NCBI GenBank assembly: GCA_024227565.1
Contig: JAAEUE010000151.1
Span: 1-32,067, forward strand
Length of the DNA stretch: 32,067 nt
Reading direction: 5' to 3'
From: Alphaproteobacteria bacterium
GTDB taxonomy: Bacteria > Pseudomonadota > Alphaproteobacteria > Rhizobiales > CAJQND01
Numbering within the stretch: the stretch's first letter is position 1; every line of letters begins with the position of its first letter. Positions 23,366 through 31,086 of this stretch are shown here, in pieces. Both the position numbers and the translations under genes were made by a program. Below the pieces are notes generated by a model. The model was given only the letters and a program-made list of their open reading frames with translations. It made no database searches and was not told the origin of the DNA.

Positions 23366-25543
23366 ATGATACACAAACTAATTAAACTCCCCGCGGTGTC
23401 GGCCATTGCGCTTGCTGCCGTGACGCTAACCGCAACGGCGGGCCAAGCGGCAGAGAACCAAGCAATTCTGGAGTCTGTAAGCTTCCAGACCCAGGCCGTG
23501 CCTTCCACCATCCGTGTCATATCGACCGACGGTGTGCGGTGGAACGCAATCCAAGAAGGCAATGTCTCGCTCCGCGCCAAGGTGGCGCTGGACACGGCCG
23601 GCGCAGGGTTTGTCCGCGATGTGGGCATCGTGCTCGGCGAATGTGCCGGGCTGTCCTGCCAGGGCCTGCCCTATGTTTGGAAGGAAACCACCCTGGTTCG
23701 CGACTATGCCGGTGAGGCGAGCCTGGTGTTCCCAACCTCATTGATCCCAATTTCCACCCCTGAGCAGACGGCCAGCATACCGCTCGGCGATCAGCTGATC
23801 TCGCGTTGCAATGAAAAGTTGACCGCTTCTGGACCCGTTGCGCTCCACAGCTTCAACCATCCGGTCCGCACAACATTCATCGCAGATACCGACCGGCACG
23901 AAGGAAATCTGGCAGCCTACGACGTTCCGGCCAACGAGAATCCGGATGTGGTTCCCCATGCCGATTTCGCCCGCTCTGCCGCCGTCATGGTCAAGGTGGT
24001 GTGCGAAACCCCGAACGGCATTGCCCAGGACGACAATGGTGAAGTTCAGGACGAGCAAGACGTCGCCGACCTGCCGCAACCGCAGCCAGGAGGCGGCGAT
24101 CTGCCAGTGCCGATCGACCCTGATCTGCCGCTGGACGATGGACCGCTCTTCGATCCTCCGTTTGATCCAGGTTTCCCCGGCGGCGACCCGACGCTGAAGC
24201 CGTTGAAGGTCACGGGCAAGCTCAAGCTTCGCGAATATGCCAGCACCGACAAGACCAAGCCGCGTCTGGCCTATGGCGTGTTCAAGATCAAAGTCAATAA
24301 ACCTGGCAAAACCGGCTGGAAAGTGACCTGCACAGGCGGGCGCCAATGGTCGGGCAAAAAGATCGCCATAAAGGTTGGTCCAAAGAAATGGCACGCGGTC
24401 GCCAAGGTGAATTTCCACATTGCCAAGACCGAGCTGGTGAAGTGCAAACTGCGCTCAACCTCAAAGTTTGGCCACCCGGTGCTGGACACCGCTAAGCGGC
24501 TTTACAAAGTCACGCCTGTTAACCCAGGCATTGGCGATGAACTGGCCGACGGCGGCGATCCGCTGAAAATCACCGGTGTGCTGGGCCTGTTTGAACTGCC
24601 CGGCACCAACAAAACCAAACCGCGCAATGCTCAAGCCAAGTTCGCGATCTTCACGAACCGGCCGGGCAAAACGTCCTGGAAGCTGTCGTGCACCGGCGGC
24701 CGGAACTATAGCGGCAAGCACACGGTCACCAAGATTGCGTTCAAGAAATACCGCCTTCGGCTGAAACGGACTTTCCACATTGCCAAATCCGAACTGGTCA
24801 AATGCGTGCTGCGCAGCAAAACGCTGAACAACAAGTTCCTGGCCAAGGACAAGCGCTACTACAAGGTGAAGTTCAAGGTGAACCCGGAAGTTGGCGGTGG
24901 CCCCGGCGATCTGCTTGATCCGTTGAACCCAACCCATGATGAGGGCAAAGGCCCGATTGTGGTCAACCCGGTGGTCGGTTCGGTCAAGCCGGTGTGCATT
25001 GGCGGATCGGTTATCTCCACACGCAAGATGCCTCCCAAGCACTCATGCTTGTGCCCGTCCAACAAGAAGAAGCGCAAAATCGGCCGCAATGCCTTCAAGT
25101 GCTCTGCCAAGTTCGCCAAGGTGAAGCCTGGCAAGCTGAAGGAGAAGCTGGAAGCAGCCAAGAGACTGCGCGAGCTGCGCAAGAAGGAAGCTGCAAAGCG
25201 GGCCGCTCTGAAGCGGGCAAAGGCCAAGAAGGCCGCTCAGAAGGCTGCCGCTGCAAAGCGTGCTGCTATCAAGCGGGCCGCGGCCAAGAAGGCTGCTGCT
25301 GCAAAGCGTGCTGCCATCAAGCGGGCCGCAGCCAAGAAGGCTGCCGCTGCAAAGCGTGCTGCCGTCAAGCGGGCCGCAGCCAAGAAGGCCGCCGCCAAAA
25401 AGCGCGCTGCTATCAAGCGGGCCGCGGCTAAAAAAGCCGCTGCCAAGCGTGCAGCTGCCAAACGGGCCGCTGCTAAAAAGGCAGCTGCCAAACGTCTCCA
25501 GGCCAAGCGCAAGAACAAGCGCGGGCTGAAGGTGAAACAGTAA
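23366..25543 (+). CDS. Secreted repeat protein with a histone-H1-like Lys/Ala tail
   Basis: The 725-residue product has a signal peptide (LIKLPAVSAIALAAVTLTATAGQA) after ATG 23366. A beta-rich N-domain follows (to about 220), then an acidic Pro/Asp linker (VADLPQPQPGGG...DDGPLFDPPFDPGFPGG). Two about 105-residue repeats come next (KVTGKLKLREY... and KITGVLGLFEL..., both with KPGKT-like turns, WK(V/L)(T/S)CTGGR and FHIAK(T/S)ELVKC(K/V)LRS). A cysteine motif (CIGGSVIS...CLCPSNKKKRKIGRNAFKC) resembles the C-terminal CxGG...CxCP...C module common in Rhizobiales. The last about 135 residues are AAKKAAAKRAA-type repeats. It is very basic and may bind polyanions, DNA or envelope polymers. Confidence 0.85.
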   Translation: MIHKLIKLPAVSAIALAAVTLTATAGQAAENQAILESVSFQTQAVPSTIRVISTDGVRWNAIQEGNVSLRAKVALDTAGAGFVRDVGIVLGECAGLSCQGLPYVWKETTLVRDYAGEASLVFPTSLIPISTPEQTASIPLGDQLISRCNEKLTASGPVALHSFNHPVRTTFIADTDRHEGNLAAYDVPANENPDVVPHADFARSAAVMVKVVCETPNGIAQDDNGEVQDEQDVADLPQPQPGGGDLPVPIDPDLPLDDGPLFDPPFDPGFPGGDPTLKPLKVTGKLKLREYASTDKTKPRLAYGVFKIKVNKPGKTGWKVTCTGGRQWSGKKIAIKVGPKKWHAVAKVNFHIAKTELVKCKLRSTSKFGHPVLDTAKRLYKVTPVNPGIGDELADGGDPLKITGVLGLFELPGTNKTKPRNAQAKFAIFTNRPGKTSWKLSCTGGRNYSGKHTVTKIAFKKYRLRLKRTFHIAKSELVKCVLRSKTLNNKFLAKDKRYYKVKFKVNPEVGGGPGDLLDPLNPTHDEGKGPIVVNPVVGSVKPVCIGGSVISTRKMPPKHSCLCPSNKKKRKIGRNAFKCSAKFAKVKPGKLKEKLEAAKRLRELRKKEAAKRAALKRAKAKKAAQKAAAAKRAAIKRAAAKKAAAAKRAAIKRAAAKKAAAAKRAAVKRAAAKKAAAKKRAAIKRAAAKKAAAKRAAAKRAAAKKAAAKRLQAKRKNKRGLKVKQ
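25253..25396 (+). repeat. 48-base tandem repeats coding for the Lys/Ala tail
   Basis: Three near-identical 48-base units (25253-25300, 25301-25348, 25349-25396), each starting GCAAAGCGTGCTGC, encode AAKRAA(I/V)KRAAAKKAA-type blocks. Flanking sequence from about 25140 to 25505 contains shorter, degenerate copies. The array is in frame, so copy changes would alter tail length without breaking the gene. Confidence 0.9.
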
Positions 25544-25566
25544 GCACCGAACGAAACCCAAACCAG

Positions 25567-25597
25567 AACGCGCAAGGTGCAAGCCTTGCGCGTTTTT
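25567..25597 (+). terminator. Rho-independent terminator after the secreted Lys-rich protein gene
   Basis: A perfect 11-base stem (AACGCGCAAGG at 25567-25577 with CCTTGCGCGTT at 25584-25594), a six-base loop and a run of five T form a textbook intrinsic terminator 23 bases after the stop codon. On the other strand it lies after the end of the GFA-family gene (25610) and could also serve as its terminator, since AAAAACGCGCAAGG gives a weaker U-run there. Confidence 0.9.
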
Positions 25598-25609
25598 CAT
25601 TGAGGCAGC

Positions 25610-26071
25610 TTAGCCGCACCAACCTGTTTTCTCAGGCTCATCCACCATCTCGCCGCTTCCGCGAAACGCTTCGGGCATATCGGCAAACTTGGGCAGGCCA
25701 TCTGCAAGGTCCATCACCCGTTCTGCATAGTAGATGTGGAAAGCCGGCACGAAATTGAACCCAGACCCCACCAGCGTCATGGGATAGACCACCGTCATTC
25801 CGGCCTTGGGCTTGTGGTTGGCGACACAGCCCCCACACACGGCACACGACACACGGCCGCTTGCCTCATTAGATGCCGACGTGATGGTCTCACCACCCGA
25901 AATCATCACTTGCGCACTGGGCCAGATGCTCCAGGCATTGAGCGGTGCAGCATGCCATTTGCGGCATGAATGGCAGTGACAGATGGCCGAGGCTGCAGGT
26001 TCGCCTTGAACCGAAACCTCAACAGCGCCGCAATAGCAGGTCCCTTGGTACTTGGTATCTTCCACGTTCAC
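25610..26071 (-). CDS. GFA/CENP-V-family zinc protein
   Basis: The 153-residue product begins (GTG start) MNVEDTKYQGTCYCGAVEVSVQGEPAASAICHCHSCRKWHAAPLNAW and has three cysteine groups (CYCGAV, CHCHSC, CAVCGGC) that form the zinc sites of the glutathione-dependent formaldehyde-activating enzyme (Gfa) fold. Most GFA-family members are not proven formaldehyde enzymes, so the substrate is open. The length is normal for the small single-domain form. GTG 26071 is chosen because AGGAG lies seven bases before it. The gene lies 79 bases after cobT on the same strand with a hairpin between, so it may be transcribed separately. A link with the formate locus is only contextual. Confidence 0.87.
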   Translation of the reverse strand: MNVEDTKYQGTCYCGAVEVSVQGEPAASAICHCHSCRKWHAAPLNAWSIWPSAQVMISGGETITSASNEASGRVSCAVCGGCVANHKPKAGMTVVYPMTLVGSGFNFVPAFHIYYAERVMDLADGLPKFADMPEAFRGSGEMVDEPEKTGWCG

Positions 26072-26136
26072 GATCAGCTCCTCCAGATAATTGCCAGATC
26101 ATCGACCAGTGGGCCGCCTGTGTGCAGATATTCACC

Positions 26137-26154
26137 CTAGGGTCTGGACCCTAG
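26137..26154 (-). terminator. Hairpin overlapping the cobT stop codon
   Basis: CTAGGGT at 26137-26143 and ACCCTAG at 26148-26154 form a seven-base stem with a four-base loop, including the TAG stop of cobT (26151-26153). The left arm is itself part of the palindrome ACCCTAGGGT (26134-26143), so alternative pairings exist. No T-run follows on the minus strand, so it is at best a weak end signal. Confidence 0.4.
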
Positions 26155-27179
26155 TCCTTGTCGGATACCCCTGCTTCGGCAAACGTAGCCATGCCGCCGT
26201 GGGTTGCCAGAGCTCCCTTGATGATGGCCACGGCCAGAGCTGCGCCAGAGCCCTCCCCCAAACGCATTCCCAAATCCAACAGAGGCGCTTTGCCGATTTT
26301 CTCAAGCATGCGCACATGAGCCGGCTCAGCAGATTTGTGCGCCGCCCAGCAATGGTCCAACGTGCCCGGATCCATGGCGTGGAGAACGGCCGCCGCGGAA
26401 GTTGCCACAAAGCCATCGATCAACACGGGAACCCGTTCCATGCGGGCTGCCAGAATGGCGCCGGCCATGGCCGCAATCTCGCGCCCGCCCAGCCGCCGCA
26501 ACACCTCCAGCGGATCGCCAAGCTGGCCTTCGTTCAACCCAATCGCCGCGCGCAAAACCTCCGCTTTGCGCTTCAGCCCCTCAGCATCCACACCCGTGCC
26601 GGGCCCCACCCAGTCTTCCGCCGCGCCGCCGTAAAGGCCAAAGGCGATGGCCGCAGCAATGGTGGTGTTGCCAATGCCCATCTCACCGATGCAGAGCAAA
26701 TCACAGCCCCCCGCGATGGCCTCCATGCCGTAGGCCATGGTGGCGGCACATTCCGCCTCACTCAGCGCCGGTCCTTGCGTGATGTCTTCGGTGGGCATTT
26801 CCAGCGCCAGCTCAAACACCTTCAAACCCACATCAAACGCGCTGCAAAGCTGATTGACCGCAGCACCGCCGGCCGAAAAGTTAGCCACCATTTGCGCCGT
26901 AACTTCAGCAGGAAACGCGGAGACCCCTTGCGCCACAACCCCGTGATTACCGGCAAACACCGCACACAAGGGCCGTTTCACCTGGGGCACCGCGTCGCCC
27001 TGCCAGCCGGCCATCCAAATTGCGATCTCTTCCAACTGGCCGAGCGAGCCAGGCGGTTTGGTGAGCTGGCCCTGGCGGTCGCGGGCTGCATCCATGGCGG
27101 TTTGGTCGGCCTCAGGCATTTGCTTGACCAGGTTGCGGATATCGTCAAAAGGAAGGCCTGATTTTGCGGCAGCGTCCAT
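26151..27179 (-). CDS. cobT: Nicotinate-nucleotide-dimethylbenzimidazole phosphoribosyltransferase
   Basis: The 342-residue enzyme makes alpha-ribazole phosphate from nicotinate mononucleotide and the lower-ligand base in cobalamin nucleotide-loop assembly. Family marks are LTKPPGSLGQLEEIAIWMAGWQ, CAVFAGNHGVVAQGVSAFP, ICIGEMGIGNTT-like (CIGEMGIGNTT), DGFVATSAAA and LDLGMRLGEGSGAALA, whose Glu is the expected catalytic base (Glu317 in Salmonella). The ATG at 27179 follows GGAGT at five bases on the minus strand; an in-frame TTG two codons upstream is not needed. It is divergent from cobS with 77 bases between starts, so the two nucleotide-loop genes probably share a control region. Confidence 0.95.
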   Translation of the reverse strand: MDAAAKSGLPFDDIRNLVKQMPEADQTAMDAARDRQGQLTKPPGSLGQLEEIAIWMAGWQGDAVPQVKRPLCAVFAGNHGVVAQGVSAFPAEVTAQMVANFSAGGAAVNQLCSAFDVGLKVFELALEMPTEDITQGPALSEAECAATMAYGMEAIAGGCDLLCIGEMGIGNTTIAAAIAFGLYGGAAEDWVGPGTGVDAEGLKRKAEVLRAAIGLNEGQLGDPLEVLRRLGGREIAAMAGAILAARMERVPVLIDGFVATSAAAVLHAMDPGTLDHCWAAHKSAEPAHVRMLEKIGKAPLLDLGMRLGEGSGAALAVAIIKGALATHGGMATFAEAGVSDKD

Positions 27180-27256
27180 CACCAAACTCCAATCGGACTC
27201 AAATCATTAAACGGGCTTGCGCCCTATACCCGCTAGCCGCAATAAAGGCGATAGGT

Positions 27257-28066
27257 ATGAGAGACGATATAGACACAGAAAGCGGCAAGGCCACGCAAAA
27301 TTGGCCGAACAACGTGCGCATCAGCCTGATGTTCCTGAGCCGTTTGCCCGTTCCAGACGTGCGCAACCACCCGCCCAGCCTGGCCTCGGCCATGGGCGCG
27401 TTTCCGCTTGCCGGCCTGCTGATCGGCCTTTTGGCAGGGGCAGCCTGCGCGCTGGCCTCTGGCGTGGGCCTGCCGGCAAGCGTCAGCGCGGTGGCCGCCA
27501 TCGCGTTTCTGGCTCTTTTAACCGGAGGCCTGCACGAAGACGGTTTGGCGGACGTGGCCGACGGTTTTGGCGGCGGGCAAAGCACCGAGCGCAAGCTGGC
27601 CATCATGAAAGACAGCCGCATTGGCGCCTACGGCATGCTGGCGCTGGTGTTTGCCGTCTTGCTCAAAGTCACCGCGCTCACGGCCATTTTGCAGGCCAAT
27701 CCAGGGTTTTTCGCCCTTTTGGCCCTGTTCGGCGGCCTTGGGGCCTGGTCGCGCAGCCTGTGCGTTGCGCTTATGGCCACCACACCCAATGCCCGCGGTG
27801 AAGGGGTTGCGGCCCATGCCGGCCAGCCCGACCCTGAGGTTAACCGCGCCGCGCTTGGCCTGGGGGCGGCCGCATTGGGCCTGCTTATCTGGCCTGCTTT
27901 CGGACTTTGGGCCACACTTGCCGTTTTCGCCAGTTCGTGCGCCGCATTCTGGCTGGTGAGGCGCCTTGCGCTTCGCCACATTGGTGGGCATACCGGTGAT
28001 GTTGCCGGTTCGGTTCAGATCGTTACTGAAACAGTGATGTTGATGACACTCACTGCCACAATTTGA
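27257..28066 (+). CDS. cobS: Adenosylcobinamide-GDP ribazoletransferase (cobalamin synthase)
   Basis: The 269-residue membrane enzyme joins adenosylcobinamide-GDP to alpha-ribazole, completing the cobalamin nucleotide loop. It starts with SLMFLSRLPVP (family f..~t.fPvp) and has the catalytic acidic motif GGLHEDGLADVADGFGGG (about residues 92-109), KDSRIGAYG (about 117-125) and several hydrophobic helices up to the C-terminus (for example GMLALVFAVLLKVTALTAIL and LGLGAAALGLLIWPAFGLWA). HTGDVAGSVQIVTETVML near the end is also conserved (G.tGD..Ga...i.E). ATG 27257 is preceded by AAAGG. No cobalamin riboswitch is evident in the 77-base divergent gap. Confidence 0.95.
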   Translation: MRDDIDTESGKATQNWPNNVRISLMFLSRLPVPDVRNHPPSLASAMGAFPLAGLLIGLLAGAACALASGVGLPASVSAVAAIAFLALLTGGLHEDGLADVADGFGGGQSTERKLAIMKDSRIGAYGMLALVFAVLLKVTALTAILQANPGFFALLALFGGLGAWSRSLCVALMATTPNARGEGVAAHAGQPDPEVNRAALGLGAAALGLLIWPAFGLWATLAVFASSCAAFWLVRRLALRHIGGHTGDVAGSVQIVTETVMLMTLTATI

Positions 28067-28114
28067 GCTGAAAATGTTTACGTTTCTCCCATTCTTCGCT
28101 GGGATAATAGCGCC

Positions 28115-28372
28115 ATGAATGACCAGGTTTCGCCGCGGGCAGACAGTCCATGCACAAAGATTTGCGTGGTCGACCCGGAAACAGGCCTGTGCATTGGCTG
28201 TGGACGCAAGACGGCGGAGATCGCCGGCTGGCTGCGCATGAGCCCGGATGACCGCCGGGATGTGTTGCAGCTTCTGCCGGAACGCTTGGCCACGATGACG
28301 CGGCGCAAACGCCGAAAAGGCGGAGCGCGCGCCAAGCGAGGAGAGTTGAGGGATGATATTTGCGCTGGGTAA
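28115..28372 (+). CDS. DUF1289-family small Cys-rich protein
   Basis: The 85-residue product contains SPCTKICVVDPETGLCIGCGRKTAEIAGWLRMSPDDRRDVLQLLPERLA, the DUF1289 core (SPC...C..d...g.C.GC.R...Ei..W..m....r..i...l..R), whose four cysteines are presumed to bind a metal or Fe-S cluster. A very basic tail follows (RRKRRKGGARAKRGE), longer than usual. Function is unknown. The gene overlaps the start of the aspartic protease gene by 20 bases, which suggests translational coupling. Confidence 0.9.
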   Translation: MNDQVSPRADSPCTKICVVDPETGLCIGCGRKTAEIAGWLRMSPDDRRDVLQLLPERLATMTRRKRRKGGARAKRGELRDDICAG

Positions 28373-29102
28373 TGTCGCGCTGATTTTGGCAGCGCTCGTC
28401 CTGTTCTTCCTGGCTGACCCGTCCACATTCTTCTGGTTTCTGGAACCAAGCCACTCGACCTATGCCTTCTTCGGCCTGCTGGTGGCCCTGTTTGGCGCCG
28501 CTGAATGGCTGAACGCCCAGCGCTGGGAAACCCCGATGCGCCTGATGACCTCGTGGGTCACCACGGCGGTGGCGATCGCCATTTTGGGGCTTCAGATGTT
28601 CAACACGGTCGACCTTTCCGCCCTCACCGCGCCCTTTGGCCAGCAAGCTCAGCAAAGCGCCAAAGCCCAGCCCCCAAAGCGCACCAAGAAGCGCACCAAG
28701 CGCTCTGCCGCGATTGAGCAGGCCACCACTTATGGGGAGGTGGAAATCCGCGCCGCCCGCAACGGCAACTTCTACACAATCGCCGGCATAAACGGCACCA
28801 GCATCAAGGTTCTGGTGGACACCGGCGCAACCTATGTGTCGCTCACCTACGAAGATGCCGAAGCGTTGGCGCTGGATCCCTTGAACCTGGAATATTCCAT
28901 CAGGCTGCGCACCGCGAACGGCATCTCCCACGGCGCGCCGGTTGAGCTTGACGAGGTCACCATCGGGGGGATCACCGTAAACAACGTGCAAGGCGTAGTG
29001 GGCCAGAAGGGCGCCAAGAGCATCACCCTTCTGGGCATGAGCTATCTGTCGCGCGCCGGCGGCTTCAAGATTGTTGGAGACCGCATGATCCTCGGCGAGT
29101 GA
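28353..29102 (+). CDS. Membrane-anchored retropepsin-like aspartic protease (TIGR02281 type)
   Basis: The 249-residue product has three hydrophobic segments in its first 90 residues (MIFALGNVALILAALVLFFLA, YAFFGLLVALFGAAEWL and WVTTAVAIAILGLQMF), a basic linker (PPKRTKKRTKRSAA), and a C-terminal clan AA protease domain (about 125-249) with the active-site motif VLVDTGATYVSLTYEDA. The VDTGAT triad, GITVNNVQGVVG, and the LLGMSYLSR segment are typical. These alphaproteobacterial proteins act as homodimers with the protease facing the periplasm. GGAGAG lies 8 bases before the ATG. It overlaps DUF1289, a pairing seen often in alphaproteobacteria, but the substrate is not known. Confidence 0.92.
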   Translation: MIFALGNVALILAALVLFFLADPSTFFWFLEPSHSTYAFFGLLVALFGAAEWLNAQRWETPMRLMTSWVTTAVAIAILGLQMFNTVDLSALTAPFGQQAQQSAKAQPPKRTKKRTKRSAAIEQATTYGEVEIRAARNGNFYTIAGINGTSIKVLVDTGATYVSLTYEDAEALALDPLNLEYSIRLRTANGISHGAPVELDEVTIGGITVNNVQGVVGQKGAKSITLLGMSYLSRAGGFKIVGDRMILGE

Positions 29103-29200
29103 GCGGCCTGTTTTTTTGCACGATTTCTTGCACATTTGCCTCGTAAACTTGAGTTAAACCCGACCTGCCTTTCTGAGCCCCATCTGAGGACCCTGCCGCA

Positions 29201-30700
29201 ATGCTTGCCCCACCCCGCGACGACCTGATCCCCAACACGTCCGAATACGAGCGCCTTGCCCTCGTCAAAGCCACCGGCTTTCGCGAATATGACGCCCGCT
29301 GGCAGTTTGAAAAGGAAATCAACCTCAACGGCATCCAGGCTCTGGGTCTCGGCCTGGGCACTTACCTCCACCAGCGCGGGATTGCCCCGCACATCGTGGT
29401 GGGCCATGATTTCCGCGGCTATTCGGCCTCCATCAAGATGGCCCTCACCTCAGGCCTCATGGCCGCCGGCATCACCGTGCACGACATTGGCCTGGCCCTT
29501 TCGCCCATGGCCTATTTCGCCCAGTTCGAGCTGGATGTGCCGGCGGTTGCCATGGTCACCGCCAGCCACAACGACAACGGCTGGACCGGCGTGAAGATGG
29601 GCTGCGAGCGCCCCCTCACCTTCGGGCCCGACGAGATGACGGCGCTCAAAGACATCGTGCTCGGCGGCAAATGGGACTACCGCACCGGCGGCGGCCTCGT
29701 CCACGTCACCGACATGGCCGAGCGCTACATGGCCTCCCTGGTTGCAGGGCCCCCCATCAAGCGCAAATTGAAGGTTGTGGCCGCCTGCGGCAACGGCACG
29801 GCGGGCGCCTTTGCGCCGGAAGTTCTGGAGCGCGCCGGCCTTGAAGTCATCGCGCTGGATGCCGAGCTGGACCACACCTTCCCGCGCTACAACCCCAACC
29901 CGGAAGACATGGAGATGCTCCACGCCATGCGCGACAAGGTGTTGGAAACCGGCGCCGATGTGGGCTTAGGGTTCGACGGCGACGGCGACCGCTGCGGCGT
30001 TGTCGACAACGAGGGCAACGAGATCTTCGCCGACAAGGTTGGCGTCATGCTGGCCCGCGACATCTCGGCCCAGCACCCTGGCTGCCAGTTCGTGGTGGAC
30101 GTCAAATCCACCGGGCTCTTCCTCACCGACCCTGTGTTGAAGGCCAACGGCGCCCGCACCGACTATTGGAAGACCGGCCACAGCTACATCAAGCGCCGCA
30201 CCACCGATTTGGGCGCCATTGTGGGCTTTGAGAAGTCCGGTCATTTCTTCTTCCGCAAGCCTCTGGGCCTTGGCTATGACGACGGCCTGGTGAGCGCCCT
30301 TGCGGTGGCGCGCATGCTGGAGCGGGCGGGGGATAAGACCATGGCGGACCTCTACCGCGACCTGCCGCAAACCTGGGGCACCCCCACCATGTCGCCGCAC
30401 TGCGCCGATGAGGCCAAATACGGCGTGGTCGACAAGGTGCGCAAGCACTACCAGAAGATCGCCGGCAACGGCGAGCGTGTGGCGGGCCAGCCGATTCGCG
30501 AGCTGATCACCGTGAACGGCGTGCGCATTGTGCTGGAAGACGGCACCTGGGGCCTGGTCAGGGCCTCCTCCAACCAGCCTGAACTAGTGGTGGTGTGCGA
30601 GAGCCCCACGGCTGAGGAGAACATGAAGGCCATGTTCAAGAACATCGACATGCACCTGAGCGATTACGAGGAAGTGGGCGAATACAACCAGAAGATCTGA
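29201..30700 (+). CDS. Phosphomannomutase/phosphoglucomutase
   Basis: The 499-residue alpha-D-phosphohexomutase interconverts hexose 1- and 6-phosphates for nucleotide-sugar and polysaccharide synthesis. It has FREYDARWQFEKEINLNG near the N-terminus, the phosphoserine loop TASHNDNGWTGVKMG (Ser about residue 126), the metal loop GFDGDGDRCGVVDNEG (about 257-272), the sugar-binding GFEKSGHFFFRKPLGLGYDDGLVSAL, and the C-terminal phosphate loop VRASSNQPELVVVCES. The third and fourth are characteristic of ManB/AlgC-type enzymes (about 460-500 residues). The N-terminal extension of about 25 residues before FREYDAR is longer than in AlgC. It is monocistronic, with a 98-base gap before it. Confidence 0.95.
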   Translation: MLAPPRDDLIPNTSEYERLALVKATGFREYDARWQFEKEINLNGIQALGLGLGTYLHQRGIAPHIVVGHDFRGYSASIKMALTSGLMAAGITVHDIGLALSPMAYFAQFELDVPAVAMVTASHNDNGWTGVKMGCERPLTFGPDEMTALKDIVLGGKWDYRTGGGLVHVTDMAERYMASLVAGPPIKRKLKVVAACGNGTAGAFAPEVLERAGLEVIALDAELDHTFPRYNPNPEDMEMLHAMRDKVLETGADVGLGFDGDGDRCGVVDNEGNEIFADKVGVMLARDISAQHPGCQFVVDVKSTGLFLTDPVLKANGARTDYWKTGHSYIKRRTTDLGAIVGFEKSGHFFFRKPLGLGYDDGLVSALAVARMLERAGDKTMADLYRDLPQTWGTPTMSPHCADEAKYGVVDKVRKHYQKIAGNGERVAGQPIRELITVNGVRIVLEDGTWGLVRASSNQPELVVVCESPTAEENMKAMFKNIDMHLSDYEEVGEYNQKI

Positions 30701-31086
30701 CGCCCACGCGTGGGCCGCGCGAAGATGAACGAGATTTGCAACCATTAAGGCCAAATAGCGCTATTCGGCGTTGCTTTTCAGGTGGTTACGCGAATTTGGG
30801 TTCGTTTCGCAGAATCGCAATTTTTCCCAGTTTTCCGCGCGCGAAGATGAACGGCGCGAGGTGATGTTATTATGTATATACATAATATAAACGAGGGTGC
30901 CGTGGCGCGCGTGCGCTCAAACACACCAGAACGGGTATGTCACCCGATTGCAACACAGGGCAACAAACAAAAGTAATGAGCGGCGAAAAAGTGGCAATAC
31001 TGCCAACTTGGAGGTAAAAATAAGCAGATGGATGACGTGTAGAGCTGTTTTCGGCTCTTGCCTCAACGTGAGAAACGGTGGAACCA
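30701..31086. other. 386-base gene-free stretch with a palindrome and a direct repeat
   Basis: No credible gene is seen: short open frames on both strands lack ribosome binding sites and coding bias. A 16-base direct repeat, CGCGCGAAGATGAACG, occurs at 30716-30731 and 30838-30853. A long AT palindrome lies at 30868-30887. The stretch is AT-richer than its neighbours, especially after 30760, and lies upstream of the outer-membrane protein gene, so it is probably a promoter and operator region. Confidence 0.6.
30868..30887. promoter_or_regulatory. 20-base perfect palindrome, likely operator
   Basis: TATTATGTATATACATAATA reads the same on both strands over all 20 bases, about 200 bases before the outer-membrane protein start. 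Its AT-richness in a GC-rich genome and even symmetry fit a binding site for a dimeric regulator. The regulator is unknown. Confidence 0.55.

Noticed and set aside
25253..25396. CRISPR-like array
   Set aside because: The repeats are contiguous 48-base coding units without spacers and lie inside a gene.
25043..25600. Long antisense frame opposite the Lys/Ala tail, rich in Gly/Leu/Ser
   Set aside because: It is a repeat-driven artefact of the coding strand's 48-base units.
27180..27256. Cobalamin riboswitch between cobT and cobS
   Set aside because: The gap is only 77 bases and shows no B12-box (AGYCMGgRAgCC-like) sequence; cobalamin riboswitches are longer.
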